Source: Chloroflexota bacterium
Lineage (GTDB): Bacteria; Chloroflexota; Anaerolineae; Anaerolineales; Anaerolineaceae
DNA: 64,000 nucleotides
NCBI GenBank assembly: GCA_029561345.1
Contig: JAKQJC010000060.1
Coordinates: 1-64,000, forward strand
Direction: 5' to 3'
In this document: piece after piece, positions 27,544 through 35,800 of the stretch
Position numbering within the stretch: position 1 is the first letter of the stretch
How the letters are laid out: every line of letters starts with the position of its first letter
Notes under the pieces: model-generated
The model's input: only the letters and a program-made list of their open reading frames with translations
What the model was told of the DNA's origin: nothing
Database searches by the model: none
Made by a program: the position numbers and the translations under genes

Positions 27544-29187
27544 ATGGCAAAACTGACCGTAGAGGATCAATGGCTGCGCAAGGCTTTGCAGGAAGCCGCG
27601 GGCAAGAAAACATTTTCGGAAGAAGATCTGGCGGAAATCACCGAGCTGGATTGGAGCGAATACCGCGCTGAAGCAGGCGAACCCTGGGGGGCCATCGAAG
27701 ATATTGAGCCGTTGAAGGCCTGCACGGCGTTGAAGATTTTATCTTTTGACGGCAATCACATCAGCGATCTTTCTCCCCTGGCAAACTGCGCCCAATTGGA
27801 AGAAGTCTGGCTGGTCAGCAGCGCCGTCTCCGATTTGACCCCGCTCAGCACGTGCCGCAAGCTGCGCATTCTGAACCTCGATTCCAACTACCAGCTTGAA
27901 GATATTACTCCACTGCGCGGCCTGCCCGCCCTGACGCAGCTCATGCTCAGTTCAACCAGGGTCCGCGACATTACCCCGCTGCTGGACCTGCCGGCCCTGA
28001 AGGATGTATCGCTCTACAGTCTGTTCCGCCTGGAGCCCGGCAGCGAGGCGTTCAAGGTCATGGCTGAATTGCTGCGCCGCGGCGTGAAAGTGGGCCATGA
28101 AGATATTGAGATTGTGCAGGCCAGCGTGCGCGAAGGACAGGACGCGCCAGCGGCTGGCGCTTCGCTGGTGGAACGGCTCAAGGCGCTCAGCGCCTTTGAA
28201 GTGGCGCGCGCCATTGAAAGTTTCGGCCTCAACGGCCAGGGAGATGACGGCGACCAGAAAACCCCACTGCACCTGGCTGTGCGTTGGGATGATTTCTCTG
28301 CTGACCCGGTGACGGACCGTTTGGCCGTGGTGCGCGAACTGCTGGCTGAACCCGGCATCGTGGTAGACAGCCTGAACCGCCTGGAAGAAACGCCGCTCAC
28401 CGCTTATTTAAAGCATAACCGCCGTGCAGATGCGGCGATGGCGCGCCTGCTGCTGGATGCCGGCGCGGACCCCAACGCACGGTCGCATTGGGGCGACATG
28501 CCCCTGCGCAGCGCCATTGAGGCGGAATGCCCCGCTGTGGTGGATGTGTTGATTGAGCGAGGGGCAAAATGGCTGGATCCATCCATTGTCAACACATTTG
28601 CCAGCAAAGGCATGCTCGAACGGGTGCGCGCCGCCCTGGAAGCCGGTTATGATGTAAATTCAAAAGACGAAAATTCCGGCAACAGCACCCTGCTGCACAT
28701 GGCGGCTTTTGGCGGCCAACCCGAAGTGGTGCGCTTTTTGCTGGAACGCGGCGCGGATGTGCATCTTCGCGACAGGACAAAATCAACCCCGCTGTTGGTG
28801 GCGCACGGCGCGGAATGCATTCGCCTGCTGCTGGAAGCCGGAGCAAAAGTCAACGTGGAAGACGACCGGAAAAGCTCACCGCTGGGCCAAACTGTTTCCA
28901 GCAGCAATCTGGCTGGCATTCGCCTGCTGGTGGAGGCCGGCGCCGACATCAACCACCGCGATAAATACGGCAACACCCCGCTGCATTACTGTCTTTATGA
29001 ACCCAATCATGAGCAGGAGTGCATGGACATTCTCAATTACCTGATTGATCAGGGCGCGGAAGTCAACGCGCTGAATGATAATAAAGAAACACCCATGGAC
29101 CGCTACCGGCACCCGGATATGCGGACAGCCATCCGCAAGCGCGGCGGCAAAACGGGCAAAACAGTGCTTAAAGCCCAGGCTGGCTGA
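27544..29187 (+). CDS. Leucine-rich repeat and ankyrin repeat protein
   Basis: 547 residues with no signal peptide. Residues about 45-155 hold four leucine-rich repeats of the LxxLxxLxLxxNxIxDLSPL internalin/SDS22 type. Residues about 230-535 hold seven to eight ankyrin repeats (NSTLLHMAAFGGQPEVVRFL is typical; GNTPLHYCL closes the run). The two repeat types in one soluble protein suggest a protein-protein scaffold. No enzymatic domain is present. It is transcribed alone and followed by a clear terminator. Confidence 0.85.
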   Translation: MAKLTVEDQWLRKALQEAAGKKTFSEEDLAEITELDWSEYRAEAGEPWGAIEDIEPLKACTALKILSFDGNHISDLSPLANCAQLEEVWLVSSAVSDLTPLSTCRKLRILNLDSNYQLEDITPLRGLPALTQLMLSSTRVRDITPLLDLPALKDVSLYSLFRLEPGSEAFKVMAELLRRGVKVGHEDIEIVQASVREGQDAPAAGASLVERLKALSAFEVARAIESFGLNGQGDDGDQKTPLHLAVRWDDFSADPVTDRLAVVRELLAEPGIVVDSLNRLEETPLTAYLKHNRRADAAMARLLLDAGADPNARSHWGDMPLRSAIEAECPAVVDVLIERGAKWLDPSIVNTFASKGMLERVRAALEAGYDVNSKDENSGNSTLLHMAAFGGQPEVVRFLLERGADVHLRDRTKSTPLLVAHGAECIRLLLEAGAKVNVEDDRKSSPLGQTVSSSNLAGIRLLVEAGADINHRDKYGNTPLHYCLYEPNHEQECMDILNYLIDQGAEVNALNDNKETPMDRYRHPDMRTAIRKRGGKTGKTVLKAQAG

Positions 29188-29228
29188 GCGTCTTCAGAGG
29201 CGGCAAAAAAAGTTTGTTTTGTAAAACA

Positions 29229-29258
29229 GGGCTGCGCACTTGCCCGCAGCCCTATTTT
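29229..29258 (+). terminator. Rho-independent terminator after the LRR-ankyrin gene
   Basis: GGGCTGCG (29229-29236) pairs with CGCAGCCC (29245-29252) around an 8-base loop, followed by TATTTT. It lies 41 bases after the stop codon. Confidence 0.8.
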
Positions 29259-29330
29259 GATCTACAATAAAAAAGTGGATCAAGGTTTGGGACTCCAGAC
29301 CATACCATCAGAGTGGAGTAAGAAACGGCG

Positions 29331-29879
29331 ATGCCCGTACCCATTGTCATCTGCGACTACAACCCCCGCTGGCCGCTGGAATACGCGAAGGAAAAAGAGC
29401 GCGTGCTGGCAGCCATCGGTCAATATGTGCTGGCGATGGAGCATATTGGCTCCACCTCGGTGCCCGGGCTGGCATCCAAACCGATCATTGACCTGGCTGC
29501 GGGGGTGCGCCAGTTCAGCGATACGGATCAATGCATCGAGCCGCTGAAAAAAATTGGCTATGTGTATGTGCCGGAGTTTGAACGCGACCTGCCTGGGCGG
29601 CGCTATTTTTACCGCGCCTCAGGCGAAGAACATACCCATCACCTGCACATGGTGGAAATCACCAGCGAATTCTGGAAACGGCACATTTTCTTCCGCGAAT
29701 ATTTGCGCGCGCATCCCGAGCAGGCTCAGGCCTATGTGCAGCTCAAACGCGAGCTGGCTGCCCGCTACGGCGCCGACCGCCCTTCCTATACCAGCGCCAA
29801 GGCGGAATTCATCCGCCATATCCTCACCCTGGCTGAAGAAGAACTGCACGGCAAGCTGGATGTGATTCCTTCGGAATAA
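29331..29879 (+). CDS. GrpB/UPF0157 family protein
   Basis: 182 residues. The family signature AMEHIGSTSVPGLASKPIID is complete, and HHLHMVE with the conserved His cluster follows. GrpB proteins have a nucleotidyltransferase-like fold and are often fused to CoaE in Actinobacteria; their reaction is not settled. The gene follows the upstream terminator and has GGAGTAAG before the ATG. It is convergent with the GNAT gene downstream. Confidence 0.9.
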   Translation: MPVPIVICDYNPRWPLEYAKEKERVLAAIGQYVLAMEHIGSTSVPGLASKPIIDLAAGVRQFSDTDQCIEPLKKIGYVYVPEFERDLPGRRYFYRASGEEHTHHLHMVEITSEFWKRHIFFREYLRAHPEQAQAYVQLKRELAARYGADRPSYTSAKAEFIRHILTLAEEELHGKLDVIPSE

Positions 29880-29934
29880 CCGCCCTGTTTCTGATATGAT
29901 TTGAAAAATGAAAGCCCCCAGAGGGTTTTGTGCT

Positions 29935-30366
29935 TTAAAAATCCTTGCTTAACACCACGTCCCGCTCTGCAAACCCCATCCGACCGTAGAGGGCGCGCGC
30001 AGGGAGGTTATCCATGCCGGTCAGAATCACCATCTGCGGGGCGCCGCGTTCCTGCGCGATCTGTTCAGCTGCGGTGATCAGGGCCTGGGCAGCCCCCAGG
30101 CGGCGGTAAGCCGGGTCCACATACAGTTCGGTCAGCTCAGAATAGAGCCCGGCGTAACACAGGCAGGGCAGCAGGCGCAGGCAGGCAAACCCGGCGGGCT
30201 GGCCGTCCAGCTCGGCCAGCAGAGCCATTTCAACCCGGCTGGCCTCGGCAAAGCGCTGCCGGAAGGCTTCGGCGGTTTCGTGAACATCGTTAAAAGCGGC
30301 ATTGAAGGCCATTAAAACCGGGGCGTCTTCAATGGTGGCCATGCGAATCTGGAAAGGATGGGTCAT
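29935..30366 (-). CDS. GNAT-family N-acetyltransferase
   Basis: 143 residues, one GNAT domain. LYVDPAYRRLGAAQALI carries the acetyl-CoA-binding R/Q-x-x-G-x-A/G motif, and ARALYGRMGFAERD is motif B. The substrate (amine, amino acid or small molecule) cannot be told. The gene runs alone on the minus strand, and a repeat hairpin lies upstream. Confidence 0.88.
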   Translation of the reverse strand: MTHPFQIRMATIEDAPVLMAFNAAFNDVHETAEAFRQRFAEASRVEMALLAELDGQPAGFACLRLLPCLCYAGLYSELTELYVDPAYRRLGAAQALITAAEQIAQERGAPQMVILTGMDNLPARALYGRMGFAERDVVLSKDF

Positions 30367-30420
30367 GTTTTTTTACCTATGCATTATGCAGAGCAATTAC
30401 GCCGCAGGTGGTTTTTTTGC

Positions 30421-30448
30421 CCTCACCTGGGCGGAGGCCAGGTGGAGG
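30421..30448. repeat. Hairpin in the gap before the GNAT gene
   Basis: CCTCACCTGG (30421-30430) and CCAGGTGGAGG (30438-30448) pair with one bulge. Short outer inverted repeats (ACGCCGCA, TGCGGCAT) surround it. It resembles the other small hairpin repeats of the window. No gene is supported in 30367-30592. Confidence 0.4.
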
Positions 30449-30592
30449 TAAATTTTATGCGGCATGGTTAACGCTTTTCGGAATTATACCTGCTTTTATT
30501 TCCTATTCTGGCAACAAAACAGGGAAAGCGCCGGGCTTTCCCTGTTATATCTTTCATGCAGCTGCGCGCTGCTGCCATAGGAGTTCAGCGCT

Positions 30593-31606
30593 TTATTTCA
30601 AAAATGTGCGCGCGGCCACAAATGAATCCTTCAAATGCGGCACCTTCTGCACATTATCCAGGTACACGCCGTTGTTGGAGCGGGAAGAGTGGATGATATC
30701 CCATCCGCCCAGGCTGACCGCCACATGGGTGATCTTACGGAAATCACCTTCGCCACCAAAGAACAGCAGGTCGCCCGGCTGGTAGGGGAAAGCCACTTCG
30801 GTTCCGGCCACGCACTGCATGTCGGCGTCGCGCGGCAGGGTCATGCCGCTCAGGCGGTGGGTGAGCTGGGCCAGGCCCGAGCAATCGATGCCGAAGGCGC
30901 TGCTGCCGCCCCACAGGTAAGGCACGCCCATCCAGCGGACCGCATCAGCGATCATTTGCTTGCGGCGCGCCGCCGCATCAGCGGGGATGGCGGAAAGCGG
31001 GCGCAGGGCGCTGGTTTCAACCCAGCCGGCCCGGCCGCCCAACAGGGTCAGGTGGGTGAAGCCGTCTTTGGTTTCACCGGGGGTCACAAAGGTGCCGCCC
31101 AGCACGCGGCTGGCGGCGGGTGAACCAGCCTGCGGTTCCTGATGCATCAGCGCCACCGGCTCGCTCACCAGGTGGGTGGGCTCGGGGCCGGGTTCGCCCA
31201 TGTAGGGCAGGTAGCTCCAGCCCAGGTAGCCATCGGGCTGGCGCACAAAGGCCCAGCGGCCGTTTTCCTTCAGAATTTCAAACACCACCCCGTTCAGGTT
31301 TTGGCTGAGCTGTTCGGCCAGCCACGAAGGCTCGCGGTGCAGGCTCAACAGATTGGTGGCCACGGCCAGCCTGCGCGTTTGCGCATTGCGCAGCACCGTC
31401 ACGCCGTCCGTCACAAAACTCAATTCAGGCTGCCCTGCCTTGAGCTGCTGGACGGCCTGTTCCAGCGTGGCGGCGTCGAGCACTTCGCCGGCCAGGTTGA
31501 CCGCACTGCCCTCGCACGAAGCGACGGTCAGCTTGCAGAGCTGCACGCGGTCGTCATTTTCAACCGCCGCGTTGACATTTTTAAGAGTGGTGGTCAGTTC
31601 CAGCAT
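30593..31606 (-). CDS. NlpC/P60 cell-wall endopeptidase (YkfC-like)
   Basis: 337 residues. Bacterial SH3-like domains fill about 75-205, followed by an NlpC/P60 papain-like domain with catalytic Cys242 (FGIDCSGLAQ), His294 (ITHVAVSLGG) and the third polar residue His306 (DIIHSS). This order matches gamma-D-glutamyl-L-diamino acid endopeptidases of the YkfC type. No clear signal peptide is present, consistent with an intracellular peptide hydrolase. The gene lies 11 bases downstream of an Ala-Glu epimerase, so the two form a murein peptide salvage operon. Confidence 0.9.
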   Translation of the reverse strand: MLELTTTLKNVNAAVENDDRVQLCKLTVASCEGSAVNLAGEVLDAATLEQAVQQLKAGQPELSFVTDGVTVLRNAQTRRLAVATNLLSLHREPSWLAEQLSQNLNGVVFEILKENGRWAFVRQPDGYLGWSYLPYMGEPGPEPTHLVSEPVALMHQEPQAGSPAASRVLGGTFVTPGETKDGFTHLTLLGGRAGWVETSALRPLSAIPADAAARRKQMIADAVRWMGVPYLWGGSSAFGIDCSGLAQLTHRLSGMTLPRDADMQCVAGTEVAFPYQPGDLLFFGGEGDFRKITHVAVSLGGWDIIHSSRSNNGVYLDNVQKVPHLKDSFVAARTFLK

Positions 31607-31617
31607 AAAAACTCCTT

Positions 31618-32640
31618 CTAGGGGGCTGTTTTCAACAGGGCGCCAATGCCGGGGCGGGCAGGCAGCGAAATTTCGGCCTGCGGGCTGAAGTGCGCGCCGT
31701 CAAACGGATCATTGGAGATGAGAATGGGGGCATCGAGATCCACCCAATCGGCCAGGCCCATCAGGTGGGCCATGGCGGTGATGCCGATGGAGGTTTCGAT
31801 CATGCAGCCAAGCATCACCTGCATGCCCAGTTCGCGGGCGCGGCGCAGCATTTTCACCGCCGGGGCCAGCCCGCCGACCTTCATTAACTTCAGGTTGACG
31901 GCTTTCACCCCCACGGCTGCCAGTTTTTCGATATCTTCCAGGGTGCGCACCGATTCATCGGCGGCGATGGGCAGGCGGGTGTGCTTCTGCACAAAGCCCA
32001 TGCCGTCAAAATCATCCTTGCCCACCGGCTGTTCGACCAGCTCCAGGTCATACTGTTCCAGGCGTTCCACCAGGCGCGCCGCGCCTTCGGCATCCCAGCC
32101 GGCATTGGCATCCACGCGCAGGCGGGCATCAGGGCGCGCCGCGCGGATGGCCGCCAGGCGGGCTTCATCACGGTTATCGCCGCCCAGCTTGATTTTGATG
32201 ATGCTGTACTGGGGAATATCCAGGGCCATTTTGGCCATCTCGTCCGGCTCGGCGATGCTGATGGTGAAGGATGAGATCATGGGTTTGGGTTCGGGCAGGC
32301 CCAGAAGCTGGTAAAGCGGCAGCCCACGCTGCCGGGCGATGCGGTCGTGCAGGGCCATATCCACCGCGCAGCGCGCCGGCGACGGGCCCACCTGGCCCAC
32401 CCAGGCCGGAATATCCGCCGGGTCATCGGGCAGGGGGCCGCTGCGCCGGGCGGTTTCATCCCAAAAAGCTGTCATTGCTTCGTTGGGGATATTGTAATAG
32501 AAGGGGATGGTGCCTTCGCCCCAGCCTTCATCCCCGGCCAGGCGAATCCAGAAGGCCTGGCGTGTGTCGCTGGAGCCGTAGGAGACACGGAAGGGGTTGA
32601 CGAGCTGCAGGGTGAGGGCCTGCCACGTGAGCAAAGTCAT
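31618..32640 (-). CDS. L-Ala-D/L-Glu epimerase (enolase superfamily)
   Basis: 340 residues. The enolase-superfamily barrel carries Lys149-x-Lys151 (IKIKLGG), metal ligands Asp177, Glu203 and Asp228, and base Lys251. The late DLD (301-303, WVDLDAPIL) is the dipeptide-binding signature of Ala-Glu epimerases. It converts L-Ala-D-Glu from murein peptides to L-Ala-L-Glu for further breakdown. It precedes the YkfC-like endopeptidase, as in Bacillus ykfBC. The confident subgroup call rests on the DxD and on this context. Confidence 0.9.
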   Translation of the reverse strand: MTLLTWQALTLQLVNPFRVSYGSSDTRQAFWIRLAGDEGWGEGTIPFYYNIPNEAMTAFWDETARRSGPLPDDPADIPAWVGQVGPSPARCAVDMALHDRIARQRGLPLYQLLGLPEPKPMISSFTISIAEPDEMAKMALDIPQYSIIKIKLGGDNRDEARLAAIRAARPDARLRVDANAGWDAEGAARLVERLEQYDLELVEQPVGKDDFDGMGFVQKHTRLPIAADESVRTLEDIEKLAAVGVKAVNLKLMKVGGLAPAVKMLRRARELGMQVMLGCMIETSIGITAMAHLMGLADWVDLDAPILISNDPFDGAHFSPQAEISLPARPGIGALLKTAP

Positions 32641-32820
32641 GGGTCACCTCTAACAGAAATTAAAAGTAAGCAACTGCTTAAACAGGGTCATCTTTCGGCC
32701 ACCCGGCGGCATTTTACTGCCTGATGGAGCAGATCGTTACCAGAATTCTACCATTGAATGGCGCTGTCAAAAGTATTTTTTCAGATACCGCCTGCCTGAA
32801 CGTTCCAGACCCGGGCGGGC

Positions 32821-35800
32821 TCATTGTCTCAGTACCAATGGGAACATCAGCCTGAAGCGCTGCGGCTGGATGGCTGTGACGATGGACAGCGGCGATTCGC
32901 CATTGGCATTGTAAGCCGAAACGGCATAGGTGTAGAGCGTGTCGAATTGAGCAGAGCCGTCGAGCCATTGGGTGCTGGCGGTAACGCCGACAATTTTGAA
33001 CGGGCCGTTGCCCTCCGCGCGGTAGATATGATAACCGCTGATCTGATATTCCTCCACCGCATCCCAGGTGATCAGCGGCGGGGCAAACCCGCCCTGACCC
33101 ATCACATGCACGCCCTGCGGGGCCGGCAGGCCGCCCAGCTCGACGGAGAAGCTGTTATCGAGCAGGCTGGTTTCGGGGCTGTTATCTGGCGGGATGAGGG
33201 TGAGATAGAGCACATGGCTGATGTCCCGCGTTCCGAGGGGAGGCATGCTCATATCCAGCGTCAGCGTGCTCACCTGGCCGCTGAGCAGGGCGGTGAGGGT
33301 GGCCTTGCCTGCCAGCGGGCTTTGGCCGTAAGGAGCATCCCAGGCGGCTGCCGCCGTCAGCGGCTGGTCTGCGCTCATCGTCCAGCTGTCTCCAGCGTTG
33401 CGCAGGGTGACGGTGAGAGTTTCGGCGTCCCCATAGTCATAAAGGCTGGTGAAATGAGGAGTGACAGCGTCGATGACGAAGTTGGGCAGGCTGCTCTGGA
33501 TGGAAAAGACGATGGGCGAGCCGGCGTCCAGGCTTTGCACCAGGCGGGGCGCGCTCTGGCGTGCATCCTGCGCCAGGGAAGCGGTGCGCACCGCGAGGAC
33601 GACATGCGCGCCGCTGTTCTGGTCGTAAATGGCGCGCACCCCCCAGTTCACCGCGCCGTCGCTGGTCAGATAGAGCGGCGCATGGTGATTGCTGCTGAGG
33701 TTGAACACCGCCAGATCGCCGGTCTGGTTGACCACGCCAATGGTGTCTTCAAGGTAAGGTTCATGGCTGCCCAGCGTGTCTGCGCTCATGCCCAGGGCGC
33801 GGTAAGCCACGCGCATGTTGTTTTGCGGGTCAATGGTCAAAACGGGGCTTTCCGCGTAGATGGCGCGGCCGTGCGAATCGACCAGCTTCTCAATTTCCCA
33901 GGTGCAGGTTCCGCTGCAGGTTTGCACCCCGCCGTACAGCGCGTGGCGGTTATCCAGCAGGCCAATGTTGGCGCCGTCGATGAGGGTGAAGGCGATGTGC
34001 GGAGTGCCTTCGTCATCCACTTCTACGGTGAATTCCACCACGCCGGCTGGAATTTCATCCACCAGGGTGGCGCTGGCTTCTCCGAGGGTGTAAAAATACA
34101 GGCGGCGGTCAGCGGTGGTGAAGCCGCTGCCGTCGGCATCGCGCACAAAGGCGATGGTGGCCTGCGTGCCCTGGTAGAACACCTGAGCCTGGGCGTCGCT
34201 GCTGCTGGCCGGCGCGGGGATGGCGGCTTCTGCCTGCCACAGGCCGCTCATGAAGGTGCGGTAATGAATGCGGGTTCCGCCCTTGTAAGGATCGCTGGTT
34301 TTCATGCGCTGCCAGGCTGCCGTGGCTGCCCCGCCGCTCGGACAGGCGGCTTCGTGATAGGGGCAGGCTTCTAGCGAAACCTGTCCGTCGCCGGAGAAGG
34401 GCGCGGTGAGCGTGGCATAGGGGCCGGGAATGTTATTTTCAATGAAGGCGTATTCAATATATTGCGACTGAGCCACCGCGGTGAGGGTGGGCGCCGGCAC
34501 CGTGTCGGTGGCATAGCCTGAGGCGGTCCAGGCGGCAAGGGTCAGGTGATCGCTCAACACGGTGATGGCCGGGTTGTTGCCGCCGGTTGGTGATGTGGTC
34601 AGGCTGAGCGGAGCGCTCCAGGCGCCGTCTTCCAGGGTGCGGATGTTCAGGGCGCCGCGGCTGTCTTCAAGCTGGAAAATGCCCAGCGTTTTGCCTTTCG
34701 GGTCACTGGTGAGCCCCATATCCATAAAGATGGGCCCCCCCTGGGCGAGCAGGGCTGCGGGGTCCTGTTCGGCCTGCGGACCGTAAGCTTTCTGTGCCAG
34801 CAGGCCGTGCGGGCAGCCGTCAGGCCTTTCATCATTGTAGATATTGGAGTTGCCTTCATGCTCGTAGGCGCATCCCAGAATGGGCACGCACAGGAAGCCA
34901 AAATAATAATAGACATCAGCGCGGTACGAGAAACAGACGTCCTGCGTATCCATCCCGCCGGGATTTCTATAGATCACCGGCATGGTCAGGCCAAAACTGG
35001 GGGTGATGGCCAGTTTGGCCCGCGCCAGGATGCCGTAGAGCACATTGACGTTTAACCACATCCGGATGCCAACGGAGGCGGTCGGGCTGATGGTGAACTC
35101 AACATAGCTTGGTGAGATTTTGCCGCTGGTGGTGACGCTGGCGCTGGATTCCATGTTGGCGCCGGCTGTGCCGCTGACAATGGCCCCGCCGTACGGATCA
35201 GCAAAGGCAGTTACGAACAGGGGAATGGAAATTTTCGCCAGCTGCTCGGTCACGGCGGGGATATCCACCACCAGGGGATCCGTGGGATCCTGCACTTTGG
35301 CGGGTTCCTGCGTGGAAGGTTTGTTGGACATGGCCTGCGTGCCCTCGGCCTTTGCGCTTGAATCAGCGCTGGAAGGAATCACCTCGCCCTGTGAGGTGGC
35401 GGAAGGCCGGATTTTCTGGATGATCTTTGCATTGGGTTTCACCTCGTTGTTGAGGGGGCCGGTTTCAGGGATGTTGACTGAGGCCTGGTTTTCTCCCTTG
35501 CCATATGCGTTTTGCGAGGGGCTGAGCGCGGTGGCCGAAAATGTGTACATATCTGTGCCGTACAGGACGCTTTTATAAGCATAGTTGGGATTCAGAACCC
35601 AGGAAGGCGTTTCATTGACAAAGAAAGCCAGCCTGCGGACAAAGCTGCTGCCGCCAGCCAGATAAACCCGCACCTCCATCAGGTGTCTGCCAGTAGAATA
35701 ATGTGCCGGAAAGGGCATTTTGATGAGATATTGCTGGATGCCGGCAGCTGCCTGACTGGGGCCGGATGAATCGTGCACGCCGCAGAGGGGCGTGCTGCTG

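Noticed and set aside
30408..30785. Short plus-strand frame starting in the hairpin repeat
   Set aside because: It runs from a repeat into the antisense of the NlpC/P60 gene and has no domain.
32824..34374. Long plus-strand frame opposite the end of the 1608-residue protein
   Set aside because: The minus-strand protein has a signal peptide and recognisable beta-domains. The plus frame is compositionally an antisense shadow.
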